Shown: positions 55,531 through 64,000 of the stretch, piece by piece
How positions within the stretch are numbered: position 1 is the stretch's first letter
Layout of the letters: every line of letters begins with the position of its first letter
Program-made: the position numbers and the translations under genes
DNA from: Aeromonas rivipollensis
GTDB taxonomy: Bacteria > Pseudomonadota > Gammaproteobacteria > Enterobacterales > Aeromonadaceae
DNA: 64,000 nucleotides
Assembly: GCF_037811135.1 (NCBI RefSeq)
Contig: NZ_CP149130.1
Coordinates: 1,608,501-1,672,500 of the forward strand
Direction of reading: 5' to 3'
The notes under the pieces: model-generated
The model's input: the letters and a program-made list of their open reading frames with translations, nothing else
The model's database searches: none
Told to the model about the DNA's origin: nothing

Positions 55531-55560
55531 AAACGGCCAAGCTTGCTTGGCCGTTTTGTT
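55531..55560 (+). terminator. Porin terminator
   Basis: AAACGGCCAAGC (55531-55542) and GCTTGGCCGTTT (55545-55556), then TGTTTTAT. Confidence 0.92.
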
Positions 55561-55699
55561 TTATCTGTTTTTCACCTTCCTCATTCCCCGCCGTTTGGCC
55601 CTGCGCCAGGTCACGTTGTCTCTTTTCCGCCCTTGGCTCCTTCGTCGTAAATCGCTAGATTATTCAATTCGTTGAAAGATGGTCTGCCGACAGGGAAGG

Positions 55700-56647
55700 A
55701 TGAGTGTGATCGATTTCAGTCACCCCGAGTGGCGAGCGCTGGCTCAGCAGTTGCTGGACGAGGCGCCCCAGGTTATCCGCGGCCGCCAATGGCAGCCCCT
55801 CATCGGCATGCTCAGGGACAATCAGTTGCTGCTCCCCCTTGGCAATCACCGCTATGAGCTGACCCCGGCCGGACGGCGCTATCTCACCCGTGAGCTGATG
55901 CTGGCCGAGCTGGCCTGTGCTCCCCCCGAGCCCGAGGAGTGGCTCCATGCCCAGAGTTGGCAACTGGGGGAGCGGGTCAACGAGCGGGTGCTGGCTGCAC
56001 TCTATCGTAAGGGGGAGGCGAGCTTCAGTCCGGTCGAGCAGATCAACTTTGAAGACAAGGGGATACGGCTGTGCAGCGATCTGCCGCTGCGCCTGCGGGC
56101 CGCCCGCCCGTTCAGCCTGTTCTTCAGCGGTGGCACCCTGCTCGATGCGGCCCCCTGGTTGCACACCCTGGGAGAGGTGGCGCTACCCGCCCGCACCCTG
56201 GCGGGCCTTGGCAAGATCCTCTGGGGCGAGGGGGAGATCCAGCGGGTGATCAGCACCGACTCCGTTGGCGTCTTCGCCGAGCTGAGTCTCCCGGACGACG
56301 CCTTGCTGGTCTGGCTGCCCGCCCAGGATCCCGGCGCCCTGCAACCCCTGATTGCCGCCTTACCGCCCCAGACCCTCTGGAGCCACCTCACCGCATTGGA
56401 CCCGGCCGGTGTCGACAGGGTACTGGTATTGGCTCAGCGGCTGGGGCGCCCGGCTAGCTGGTGGCTGCCCCGGGAACTGGCTCCCATCAAGGAGGCCTAT
56501 GCCGCCCCTCTGCAGGACGCTCGCCCCTGGGAGCCGAGCCGGATCCCCCGTCCATTGCGGGCTTTGTGCAGCGATCTGGTGGAATCCAACCGCGGCCTGT
56601 CGGCCGAGGTATGCGCCCTGGCATCGGGCTGGCATGCCATCGGCTGA
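55700..56647 (+). CDS. Hypothetical protein, possibly Toprim/DUF2220-like
   Basis: 315 residues, cytosolic, no signal or membrane segment. The first 140 residues are helical and Leu/Arg-rich and could be a winged-helix domain ([20 protein letters not shown]). The second half alternates strands and helices: [22 protein letters not shown] and [26 protein letters not shown]. The last resembles the YxGDLDPAG segment of Toprim-like DUF2220 proteins such as JetD, but the key acidic residues are only partly kept. This similarity is my inference and may be chance. The ATG at 55700 has GGGAAGG very close. Neighbours give no clue. Confidence 0.6.
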   Translation: MSVIDFSHPEWRALAQQLLDEAPQVIRGRQWQPLIGMLRDNQLLLPLGNHRYELTPAGRRYLTRELMLAELACAPPEPEEWLHAQSWQLGERVNERVLAALYRKGEASFSPVEQINFEDKGIRLCSDLPLRLRAARPFSLFFSGGTLLDAAPWLHTLGEVALPARTLAGLGKILWGEGEIQRVISTDSVGVFAELSLPDDALLVWLPAQDPGALQPLIAALPPQTLWSHLTALDPAGVDRVLVLAQRLGRPASWWLPRELAPIKEAYAAPLQDARPWEPSRIPRPLRALCSDLVESNRGLSAEVCALASGWHAIG

Positions 56648-56793
56648 GGGGGGCCGCCATCCCCCTTGAGAAAGCGGTTTTCCCCTATGGAAGGCAGTGG
56701 TATAAAGAGTTGACGGAGCGCTCGCCAAAGGGGCGCTTTTGTTTGCCAACCTACTTTGCCAGCCAACGAACTCAACGGAATACAGGGAATACC

Positions 56794-57984
56794 ATGTTTG
56801 AAAAGGTTGTTGCCGCCCCAGCGGATCCGATCCTGGGCCTGACCGAAGCCTTCCGTGCCGACTCTCGCAGCCACAAGATCAATCTGGGGGTCGGGATCTA
56901 CAAGGATGAGACCGGTGCCACTCCTATCCTTCATTGCGTCAAGAAAGCCGAGCAGAAGCTCTTGACCGACGAGAAGACCAAGAACTACCTCGGCATCGAG
57001 GGCAATATCGAATATGGTCGCATAGTGCAGCAACTGCTGTTCGGGCAGGACTCCGCTCTGGTCGCCAGCGGCCGCGCCAAGACAGCCCAGGCGCCGGGTG
57101 GTACCGGTGCCCTGCGCATCGCCGCCGAGTTCGTGGTGCGCAACGGTCTGGCCAAGACCATCTGGATCTCCGATCCCACCTGGGCCAACCACGTCAGCGT
57201 GTTCCAGGCCGCCGGCCTCACCGTCAAGTGGTACAAGTACTACGATGCGGCGACCAAGGGTCTCGACTTTGCCGCCATGCAGGCGTCGCTTTCCGAAGCG
57301 CAGGCCGGCGATCTGGTGCTGCTGCACGGCTGCTGCCACAACCCGACCGGCATAGACCCGACTGCTGATCAGTGGCGCGCCCTGGCCAAACAGAGCGCCG
57401 CCGCCGGCTGGCTGCCGCTGTTTGACTTCGCCTATCAGGGTTTTGCCCGTGGTATAGAGGAAGATGCCGAGGGGCTGCGCATCTTCGCCGAGTGCCATGA
57501 CGAACTGCTGGTAGCGAGCTCCTTCTCCAAGAACTTCGGCCTCTACAACGAGCGGGTCGGTGCCTTCACCCTGGTCAGCGCGACCAAGGCGATTGCCGAC
57601 GTGGCCTTCACCCAGGTCAAGACCGTCATCCGTGCCAACTACTCCAACCCGCCGTCACATGGCGCCGCCGTGGTGACCACCATCGTCAGCGATCCGGCCC
57701 TCTATGCACAGTGGGTGGAAGAGGTGGCGGCCATGCGGGTGCGCATTCGCGAGATGCGCGAACTGCTGGTAGAGAAGTTGGCTGCCCTCGGTGTGAGCCA
57801 GGACTTCAGCTTCATCCGCGAGCAGAACGGCATGTTCTCCTTCTCCGGTCTCTCCAAGGATCAGGTGGAGCGCCTCAAGAGCGAGTTTGCCATCTACATC
57901 GTCGGCTCCGGCCGGATCAGCGTGGCCGGGATCACCCGCGCCAACATAGATCCCCTGTGCGATGCCATCGCCAAGGTGCTGTAA
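56794..57984 (+). CDS. aspC: Aromatic/aspartate aminotransferase
   Basis: 396 residues, the exact length of E. coli AspC. A PLP enzyme of fold type I class [11 protein letters not shown] at the N-terminus, [12 protein letters not shown], the CCHNPTGID loop, [11 protein letters not shown] (Asp and Tyr contacting PLP), and the Schiff-base lysine in [15 protein letters not shown]. It moves amino groups between aspartate or aromatic amino acids and 2-oxoglutarate. AspC and TyrB cannot be told apart safely; AspC is favoured by overall resemblance. The start at 56794 gives [16 protein letters not shown], as in the family. Confidence 0.92.
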   Translation: MFEKVVAAPADPILGLTEAFRADSRSHKINLGVGIYKDETGATPILHCVKKAEQKLLTDEKTKNYLGIEGNIEYGRIVQQLLFGQDSALVASGRAKTAQAPGGTGALRIAAEFVVRNGLAKTIWISDPTWANHVSVFQAAGLTVKWYKYYDAATKGLDFAAMQASLSEAQAGDLVLLHGCCHNPTGIDPTADQWRALAKQSAAAGWLPLFDFAYQGFARGIEEDAEGLRIFAECHDELLVASSFSKNFGLYNERVGAFTLVSATKAIADVAFTQVKTVIRANYSNPPSHGAAVVTTIVSDPALYAQWVEEVAAMRVRIREMRELLVEKLAALGVSQDFSFIREQNGMFSFSGLSKDQVERLKSEFAIYIVGSGRISVAGITRANIDPLCDAIAKVL

Positions 57985-58009
57985 GCACAACCATCGGCAT
58001 CCGCTCAGT

Positions 58010-58038
58010 AAAAAGCCCGCCATGTCGGCGGGCTTTTT
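58010..58038. terminator. Terminator between aspC and yjgR
   Basis: AAAAAGCCCGCC (58010-58021), loop ATGTC, GGCGGGCTTTTT (58027-58038). A and T runs on both sides make it bidirectional for the convergent genes. Confidence 0.94.
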
Positions 58039-58056
58039 CATGCCTGTTTTTCGGCA

Positions 58057-59562
58057 TCAGCGGCGCCGTTTGCTGCCCCCGAGCAGGGAGCCCAGCACTC
58101 CGCGCACCAGATGACGTCTCACCTCGTTGCCCAGGGTGCGGGCCACACTCTTGGCGGCGGTCTGCACCACGCCGTCATGCTGGCCACCGCGCGGGCCCGT
58201 GCGCCCGAACAGGATGCCGTTGAGAGCATCGAGCAATCCGCCCCCCTGCTCCGACGGGGTCTGGGGAGCATCATCGGAGGCAGCTGGTGCCCCGCCATTG
58301 AGGCGCTCGAAGGCGGATTCGCGATCCTCGCGGGTCTCGTATCTGCCGTGGAGCACAGACCCCTGGATCAGGGCCTGCCGCTCGGTGTCGCTCAGAGGAC
58401 CTATGCGGCTGGCGGGCGGGGCGATGAAGGCGCGCTCCACCACGCTTGGACGCCCCTTCTCGTCGAGCAGGGAGACCAGGGCCTCGCCCACCCCGAGCTC
58501 GGTGATGACGCCGGCCGCGTCGAAGGCAGGGTTGGCCCTCAGGGTGTTGGCGGCGATACGCACCGCCTTCTGATCGCTCGGGGTAAAGGCGCGCAGGGCG
58601 TGCTGCACCCGGTTGCCGAGCTGCCCCAGCACGCTGTCGGGAATGTCGGCCGGGCTCTGGGTCACGAAATAGACGCCCACTCCTTTCGAGCGGATGAGGC
58701 GCACCACCAGCTCTATCTTCTCCAGCAGCGCCCTGGGGGCGTCGTTGAACAGCAGGTGGGCCTCGTCGAAGAAGAACACCAGCACCGGCTTGTCCGGATC
58801 CCCCACCTCGGGCAGTTGCTCGAACAGCTCGGACAACAGCCAGAGCAGGAAGCAGGCATAGAGGCGGCTGGACTGGGTGAGCTTGCCGGCCGCCAGCACG
58901 TTGATGTGGCCCTGGCTGGCCCCGTCGGTCTGCAGCAGATCCTGGATGTCCAGCATGGGCTCGCCGAAGAAGTGGTCTCCTCCGGCGCTCTCCAGGGTGA
59001 GCAGGTTGCGCAGTATGGCGCCGATGGAGGCGGTGGACACATTGCCATAGCGGGTGGTGAGGGATTTGGCGTTGTCCCCGGCAAACTGCACCATGGCGCG
59101 CAAGTCTTTCAGATCGAGCAGCAGCAAGCCTTCGTCGTCCGCCACCTTGAACACCAGCTCCAGCACCCCGCTCTGGGTGTCGTTGAGGCCGAGCAGGCGG
59201 GCCAGCAGCAGGGGGCCCATGTCGGAGACGGTGGCCCGCACCGGGTGCCCCTGCTCCGCAAACAGGTCCCAGAACAGGGTCGGGCTGGGGGCGAAGGCGG
59301 GGGCCGGGATGCCGAACTGGGCCAGCCGGGCATCCAGCTTGCTCGACGGGGTACCGGCGGCGCCGAGGCCGCTGAGATCCCCCTTCACATCCGCCAGGAA
59401 GACCGGCACCCCGAGGCGGGAGAACCCCTCTGCCAGCACCTGCAGGGTGACTGTCTTGCCGGTCCCCGTGGCGCCTGTGATGAGGCCATGGCGGTTGGCC
59501 ATGGCGGGCAGCAGTGAGATGGGTTGGCCATTGGCATAGGCCAGCGTCAGGGGTTGGGCCAT
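58057..59562 (-). CDS. yjgR: HerA-like ATPase YjgR (DUF853)
   Basis: 501 residues. Walker [12 protein letters not shown] near residue 30, a conserved [10 protein letters not shown], and Walker [13 protein letters not shown] near 250, followed by [29 protein letters not shown] (arginine finger region). DUF853 proteins are FtsK/HerA-type ATPases; their role in E. coli and here is unknown. The C-terminus is low-complexity and basic (GGSKRRR). AAGGAG lies before the ATG. Length is normal. Confidence 0.91.
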   Translation of the reverse strand: MAQPLTLAYANGQPISLLPAMANRHGLITGATGTGKTVTLQVLAEGFSRLGVPVFLADVKGDLSGLGAAGTPSSKLDARLAQFGIPAPAFAPSPTLFWDLFAEQGHPVRATVSDMGPLLLARLLGLNDTQSGVLELVFKVADDEGLLLLDLKDLRAMVQFAGDNAKSLTTRYGNVSTASIGAILRNLLTLESAGGDHFFGEPMLDIQDLLQTDGASQGHINVLAAGKLTQSSRLYACFLLWLLSELFEQLPEVGDPDKPVLVFFFDEAHLLFNDAPRALLEKIELVVRLIRSKGVGVYFVTQSPADIPDSVLGQLGNRVQHALRAFTPSDQKAVRIAANTLRANPAFDAAGVITELGVGEALVSLLDEKGRPSVVERAFIAPPASRIGPLSDTERQALIQGSVLHGRYETREDRESAFERLNGGAPAASDDAPQTPSEQGGGLLDALNGILFGRTGPRGGQHDGVVQTAAKSVARTLGNEVRRHLVRGVLGSLLGGSKRRR

Positions 59563-59688
59563 GGTGAACTCCTTGTCTTTGCAGGTAGCGGCAAGCCGAG
59601 GGCTACAAGGAGTGTGGTGGCAGAGCCAAACGATGGCAAGGCGGCGCGAATTGCGCCCTGTGGCGAAGCCGAAGGGCGGGGAGGGGGC

Positions 59689-60183
59689 TCAGCGGGAGCG
59701 GGTCAGCCTGCCCAGTTGCAGCATCAGCAGGGTGAGCAGGGCCCCGGTGGCGGCGGTCAGCAGCGCCAGCAGCAGGCTGCCGAGCAGGAAGGGGGGCACC
59801 AGGGTCGCCGCCTCGTGCTCCAGCCAGTGCAATGACCAGCTGAGGTGGAAGGGCTCAGGGGGCTGGTGCAGCACCAGGCAGCCGGTGCGATAGGCATAGA
59901 GGTACATGAAGGGCAACGTCAGCGGGTTGTTGAACCAGACCGCCAGCAGGGCCAGCGGCAGGTTGAGGCTGAACGCCAGCGCCAGCGCGACCGCGACCAG
60001 GGAGTGCATGGGGATGGGGATCCAGCTGGCGAAGAGGCCGGCGGCCACGGCGCCGCTGAGCGCCCGGGTGCCGCCCTGCCAGAGGGCGGGGGTCAGCAGG
60101 CGCTCACCAAAGAGGGCGAACCACTTCTGCTGGCGCAGGGTGTCCGGGTCTAGCTTGAAACGGGTCAGCCAGCGGCTCAGCAT
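59689..60183 (-). CDS. DUF2062 membrane protein (second of pair)
   Basis: 164 residues. It starts with a basic segment (MLSRWLTRFKLDPDTLRQQ) and has three or four hydrophobic helices, with the DUF2062 hallmarks FASWIPIPMHSLVAVALALAFSLN and VWFNNPLTLPFMYLYAYRTG. The start at 60183 overlaps the stop of the upstream DUF2062 gene by seven bases, so the pair is translationally coupled. The two share the same domain and order, so they are paralogues. Function is unknown; DUF2062 genes often lie near envelope or competence genes. Confidence 0.8.
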   Translation of the reverse strand: MLSRWLTRFKLDPDTLRQQKWFALFGERLLTPALWQGGTRALSGAVAAGLFASWIPIPMHSLVAVALALAFSLNLPLALLAVWFNNPLTLPFMYLYAYRTGCLVLHQPPEPFHLSWSLHWLEHEAATLVPPFLLGSLLLALLTAATGALLTLLMLQLGRLTRSR

Positions 60184-60695
60184 GCCCGCGCCTCCTTGCG
60201 CTTCTGCCACTGGCGTACCGTGTTGATGCGCCAGAAGGTGCGGATGAAGGCGTAACCCATCAAGGAACTCAGCAGCGCGAGCACCAGGGATCCCAGCAGC
60301 AGCGGCGGGGCCAGGGTTTCAAATACCGAGACAAGCCACTCCCAGGTGAACTGGATATCGATGTGCTGGGCGGGGTGCCCGAGCAGCTGGCAGCCCACCA
60401 GATAGGCGCCATAAAACAGCGGCGGCATGGTGAAGGGGTTGGAGAGCCAGACCAGGGCGACCGAGAGGGGCAGATTGACCCGAAAGAGGATGGCGCCACC
60501 GGCCGCCAGCAGCATCTGGCAGGGGAGCGGGATCCAGGCCATGAAGAGGCCGACCGCGAAGGCACCGGCGGCGGAGCGGCGGTTGAGGTGCCAGAGGTTG
60601 GCATCGAGCAGCAGCTTGCCGAACAGCCGCAAGTGCTTGTGTTCCTTGAGCTTGTCCTGATCGGGCAGCCAGCGTTTTATGAGTCGTTTGGGCAT
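60177..60695 (-). CDS. DUF2062 membrane protein (first of pair)
   Basis: 172 residues. Basic N-terminus (MPKRLIKRWLPDQDKLKEHKHL), then FMAWIPLPCQMLLAAGGAILFRVNLP and VWLSNPFTMPPLFYGAYLVG, the DUF2062 core, and two more hydrophobic helices. The ATG at 60695 follows AAGG by eight bases. It is divergent from comEC with only 28 bases between their starts, so the promoters overlap. The role is unknown. Confidence 0.82.
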   Translation of the reverse strand: MPKRLIKRWLPDQDKLKEHKHLRLFGKLLLDANLWHLNRRSAAGAFAVGLFMAWIPLPCQMLLAAGGAILFRVNLPLSVALVWLSNPFTMPPLFYGAYLVGCQLLGHPAQHIDIQFTWEWLVSVFETLAPPLLLGSLVLALLSSLMGYAFIRTFWRINTVRQWQKRKEARAC

Positions 60696-60723
60696 GTTTG
60701 AAACCTTGCTAAATACTTGCTCC

Positions 60724-62979
60724 ATGGATCTGCGTCTGTTGTCGTTTGCCCTGGGGGCAAGCTCCTCACTGCTCTGGCCCTGGTTACCCTCTAGCGCATG
60801 GGGCGGCGCGCTGCTGGCCCTCGCCATCCTGCTCGCCCATGGCCGTCACTGGCGGCTCTTGTTTCTGGTGCTCGGCGTGCTCTGGATGCAGCTGAACCTG
60901 CAGTATCGGCTGGCCTGGCTGGACAAGCTGGAGACACAGACCAGCCACATCATAACCGCACGGGTGCAAAGTACGGAGTCCTCGGGCGATAAACCGCGAG
61001 ATAAATTTGCCCGCCTGCTGCTGCGGGTGGAGACGCTGGACGAGCAGCCCCTCGCGATAGCCCCCCTCGTCAGGGTCAACGCCTATCAGGGACTGCCCCC
61101 TTTGCCGGCCGGCAGTCGCATCACCCTGGTGAGTTCCCTCAAGCCCGCCCATGGGCTGGCCAACGAGGCGGGCATGGATGGGCGGCGCCTGCTGCTTGGC
61201 AAGGGGATCACGGCGACCGGCAACCTGCGCCGGATCGTCGAGGTCCAGGGGGCGGCCCCTGGGATGCGCGAGCGCTGGCTGGCCATGGCCAGCAGCGCCT
61301 GGCAGGGGCTGGAGCAGGCCCCCTTGCTGGCGGCGCTCAGCTTCGGGGAGCAGGGGGGCATCACGGATGCCCAGTGGGATCTGTTTCGCGGCAGCGGCCT
61401 GACCCACATCATCGCCATCTCGGGCCAGCATATCGCCCTGGTAGCGGTGCTCGGCTGGTGGCTGGGGCGGCTGCTGGGGTTACGGGGGGCCATTCTGGTC
61501 TCCCTCTTGTTTGCCGCCGTCTACAGCTGGCTGGCGGGATTTGCGGTGGCGACCGAGCGGGCCCTCATCATGGTGCTGGTGTGGAGCCTGCTGCGCTGGT
61601 TGAAACGGGACTGGCCCAGCCACCGCATCTGGCTGTGGGCCTTCGTGGTGCTCGTGCTCTGTGATCCCTTCGCCCTCTACTCGGCCGGTTTCTGGCTCTC
61701 CTTCATGGCGGTGGCCCTGCTGTTGCTGGCGAGCCTGCTGCACGTGCGCCCCGGACTGGTGCGGCTGCAGATCCTGCTGCTACTGGGGCTGCTGCCCCTG
61801 CAACTGCTGCTGTTCGAGGGCATGGCCCCGCTGGCGCTCTTGCTCAATCTGCTGGCATTGCCGCTGTTCTGCCTCGGCATCATTCCGCTGGCGCTGATCG
61901 GCGTGCTGCTGGCACCGCTCTCCACCGCCCTGGCTCATGCCCTGTTCTGGTTGTCCGATCTGGGGTTGACCTGGGTGTTGTGGGGGCTCGGCTTGCTGGC
62001 GGACCATCTGCAGCTCTGGTGGCCTGTCCCCGACTGGCTGATGCCCGTCAGCGCCTTGCTGGTGCTGCTGTGGGGGGCCTGGCAGTTGCCGGGAGGGCGT
62101 GGCCTGCTGCTCCCGGTGGGGGCCGCCCTGCTGTTGGGTGCCTGGCCTGCCCCCACTCCCTGGCAGGTGCGGGTGCTGGATGTGGGGCAGGGCTTGTCGG
62201 TGCTCGTCACCCGGGGCGAGCGCGGCATCCTCTATGACACCGGGAATCGCTATCCCGGCGGCTACAACATGGCGGAGGCCGCCATACTGCCCGTGCTGAG
62301 CCGCCTCGATGTGCGGGTGCTCGATGCCCTCATCATCAGCCACAAGGACAGGGATCATGCGGGCAATCGACGCGCCATGCTGCAGGCGATGCCGGTGCGC
62401 CGCGAGCTCTCCTCGTTCGGCTTCTCCCACAGCACGGTGCTGTGTCGCCGCGGTCAGCGCTGGCACTGGCAGGGGCTGGAGGTGCGCGTGCTCTGGCCCG
62501 AGCGGCCGGGGGCGGGGCGCAACAACGACAGTTGCGTGGTGCAGATAAGCGACGGCCGGCATCGCATCCTGCTCAGCGGCGACATAGAGCAGGGGGCGGA
62601 GCGCCGCCTGCTGGCCCTGGAAGAGAAGGGAGAAGGAGAGGAGCTCGCCAGCACATTTTCCAGTGCTGACTTCAGCACCCTCTCCAGCACTGTGTTGGTG
62701 AGCCCTCACCATGGCAGCCGCACCTCCTCGACCCCGGGCTTCGTGGCGGCGGTGAACCCGGATGTCGTCATCCACAGCGCAGGCGACAGAAACCAGTGGC
62801 AGTTTCCCCGCCCCGAAGTGGTGGCTAGATACGAGGGGGCCCGTCAATGGGTGACGGGACAGGATGGCGCCATCCTGATCGAGGCGGGGGAGGGAGGGCT
62901 CGAGATCCGGGCCGAGCGCGAGCAGGGCCCCTGGTACAGGCGCAATGGCCACTGGTGGCAGCCCAGGTTATGGCGCTAG
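60724..62979 (+). CDS. comEC: DNA internalisation channel ComEC/Rec2
   Basis: 751 residues; E. coli YcaI is similar. N-terminal membrane helices, an OB-like DUF4131 region (about 80-180), the Competence domain with GSGLTHIIAISGQHIALVAVL (about 215-480, many helices), and a C-terminal metallo-beta-lactamase-like domain (about 500-745) with VLDVGQGLSVLV, SHKDRDHAGN and SPHHGSRTSST. ComEC carries single-stranded DNA across the inner membrane during natural transformation. The HxxDxH-type site reads H-K-D-R-D-H here and looks intact. It precedes msbA as ycaI does in E. coli. Confidence 0.94.
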   Translation: MDLRLLSFALGASSSLLWPWLPSSAWGGALLALAILLAHGRHWRLLFLVLGVLWMQLNLQYRLAWLDKLETQTSHIITARVQSTESSGDKPRDKFARLLLRVETLDEQPLAIAPLVRVNAYQGLPPLPAGSRITLVSSLKPAHGLANEAGMDGRRLLLGKGITATGNLRRIVEVQGAAPGMRERWLAMASSAWQGLEQAPLLAALSFGEQGGITDAQWDLFRGSGLTHIIAISGQHIALVAVLGWWLGRLLGLRGAILVSLLFAAVYSWLAGFAVATERALIMVLVWSLLRWLKRDWPSHRIWLWAFVVLVLCDPFALYSAGFWLSFMAVALLLLASLLHVRPGLVRLQILLLLGLLPLQLLLFEGMAPLALLLNLLALPLFCLGIIPLALIGVLLAPLSTALAHALFWLSDLGLTWVLWGLGLLADHLQLWWPVPDWLMPVSALLVLLWGAWQLPGGRGLLLPVGAALLLGAWPAPTPWQVRVLDVGQGLSVLVTRGERGILYDTGNRYPGGYNMAEAAILPVLSRLDVRVLDALIISHKDRDHAGNRRAMLQAMPVRRELSSFGFSHSTVLCRRGQRWHWQGLEVRVLWPERPGAGRNNDSCVVQISDGRHRILLSGDIEQGAERRLLALEEKGEGEELASTFSSADFSTLSSTVLVSPHHGSRTSSTPGFVAAVNPDVVIHSAGDRNQWQFPRPEVVARYEGARQWVTGQDGAILIEAGEGGLEIRAEREQGPWYRRNGHWWQPRLWR

Positions 62980-63109
62980 GGAGCCCAGGTTTCCCTGTAA
63001 AGAGAGGAAAAGAAGCCGGGAAGAGGTGAGGAGCGGATGGGGAACCCGGCTCTGGCACTGGAAGCCAGCCGTCATTTCTCTTTGGGATAGGGCCAGGCTA
63101 TGGCAACGC

Positions 63110-63138
63110 TTGGTGTAATCCCGCGCTTTGGCTAGAAT
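63110..63138 (+). promoter_or_regulatory. Candidate msbA promoter
   Basis: TTGGTG (63110-63115), 17 bases, TAGAAT (63133-63138), with the start codon 31 bases further on. Confidence 0.6.
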
Positions 63139-63169
63139 ACCCCGTCATTTCCCTTATTAACGGCTATTC

Positions 63170-64000
63170 ATGCAACAAGAAACCTCACAAGAGAGCTGGC
63201 CCGTCTTCAAACGCCTGCTCGGTTATGTCCGGGATCGCAAACTGGGGCTGGTGGGCGGCATCATCGGCATGCTGGGTTATGCGGCCGTGGATACCACCTT
63301 CGTCTACTCCATCAAGCCGCTCATCGATCAGGGCCTCAACGGCAACGACAGCAGCGTGCTCAAGTGGATGCCCTTCTTCGTGCTCGGCATCGTCGCCCTG
63401 CGCGGCTGCGCCGCCTTCCTCTCCAACTATTGCATGGCCTGGGTCGGCAACCATGTGGTGATGCGGCTGCAGCAGCAGGTGTTCAGCCACCTGATGGCCA
63501 TGCCCATGAGCTTCTTCGACCGCCAGAATACCGGCAACCTGCTCTCCAAGGTGACCTATGACGCCGGTCAGGTCTCCTCTGCCGCGAGCTCGACCCTGGT
63601 CTCCCTGGTGCGGGAAGGGGCGACCGTCATCGGCCTGCTCGGCCTGATGTTCTGGCACTCCTGGCAGCTGTCGGTGATCTTCCTGGTGGTCGGCCCAGTG
63701 GTGGGTGTGCTCATCGGTCTCATCAGCCGTCGTTTTCGCAAGATCAGCCGTCACATCCAGCAGGCGGTGGGTGACATCACCACCTCCACCGAGCAGATGC
63801 TCAAGGGTCATAAAGAGGTGCTGATGTTCGGTGGCCAGCAGGTGGAGGACAAGCGCTTCTTCACCGTCAGCAACCGGATGCGCCAGCAGACCATGAAGAT
63901 GGTGGCTGCCGACGCCATCGGCAGCCCCATAGTCCAGATGGTGGCCTCGGTCGCCCTGGCGGTCTTCCTCTACGTGGCGACCATAGACTCGGTCAAGGCG
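63170..64000 (+). CDS. msbA: Lipid A flippase MsbA, N-terminal part (partial)
   Basis: The first 277 residues; the gene runs off the window. MsbA is an ABC exporter that flips core-lipid A across the inner membrane. The visible part is the type I exporter membrane domain: SWPVFKRLLGYVRDRKLGL, YSIKPLIDQGLNG, the coupling segment MPMSFFDRQNTGNLLSKVTYD, and LVSLVREGATVIGLLGLMFW. The ATPase domain lies beyond the end. The comEC-msbA order matches E. coli. Confidence 0.95.
   Translation, partial: MQQETSQESWPVFKRLLGYVRDRKLGLVGGIIGMLGYAAVDTTFVYSIKPLIDQGLNGNDSSVLKWMPFFVLGIVALRGCAAFLSNYCMAWVGNHVVMRLQQQVFSHLMAMPMSFFDRQNTGNLLSKVTYDAGQVSSAASSTLVSLVREGATVIGLLGLMFWHSWQLSVIFLVVGPVVGVLIGLISRRFRKISRHIQQAVGDITTSTEQMLKGHKEVLMFGGQQVEDKRFFTVSNRMRQQTMKMVAADAIGSPIVQMVASVALAVFLYVATIDSVKA

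Noticed and set aside
62955..62996. AGCCCAGGTT repeated at the comEC end as a sixth tail duplication
   Set aside because: Only ten bases repeat, with no frame or residue correspondence; chance is likely.

Overview
The window comes from a high-GC gammaproteobacterium, most likely Aeromonas or a close relative. This is inferred from gene content and protein resemblance, without any search. Supporting points are the FlrA-FlrB-FlrC polar flagellar cascade, full-length close relatives of E. coli UhpABC, Hda, YcaD, Rnk, AceBA and MsbA, the large PstC/PstA permeases typical of Vibrio, Shewanella and Aeromonas, and a highly expressed general porin. It reads as ordinary chromosome. I see no insertion sequence, prophage, integrase or CRISPR array.

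Layout. 0-2 kb: the end of flgL, then mgtE behind an M-box magnesium riboswitch. 2-6 kb: ppx-ppk (polyphosphate) with a Pho box, then gcvR. 6-12 kb: a DUF2726 protein, flrA, flrBC with a sigma-54 promoter, and a NIF3-family gene. 12-17 kb: purMN and upp (nucleotides), a DUF2066 protein and hda (replication control). 17-21 kb: glyoxylate bypass aceBA, an AT-rich stretch with two small ORFs, and tRNA-Pro(GGG). 21-28 kb: tadA and pstCAB-phoU. 28-34 kb: a CNNM/CBS membrane protein, a lipoprotein, a MetJ-box operon (homocysteine methyltransferase plus APC antiporter), a sterol-desaturase-family protein and a YfiM-like protein. 34-37 kb: a polar amino acid ABC transporter. 37-43 kb: a GGDEF protein, uhpABC and rnk. 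43-51 kb: a solute-binding protein, two tandem alkaline phosphatases, a YlqF GTPase, ycaD and a histone-deacetylase-family protein. 51-64 kb: a DUF2057 protein, dinG, a porin, aspC, yjgR, two DUF2062 genes, comEC and the start of msbA.

Phosphate runs through the window. Three Pho-box-like arrays precede ppk-ppx, pstCAB-phoU and the phoA pair, so uptake, storage and scavenging genes here probably form parts of one PhoB regulon. Other regulatory signals are the M-box, a MetJ box array, a PurR-like site, a CRP-like site before the porin, and two sigma-54 promoter candidates.

The least expected signal is a set of short partial duplications at gene junctions. At flrB/flrC, the aceA 3' end, pstA/pstB, pstB/phoU and the amino acid permease/ATPase junction, a copy of one gene's tail and/or the next gene's head lies in the gap. 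At three of these the copy forms a 20-40 codon mini-ORF whose start overlaps the upstream stop codon. In aceA and pstA the copies differ almost only at synonymous positions, which points to import of divergent alleles with untidy ends rather than replication slippage.
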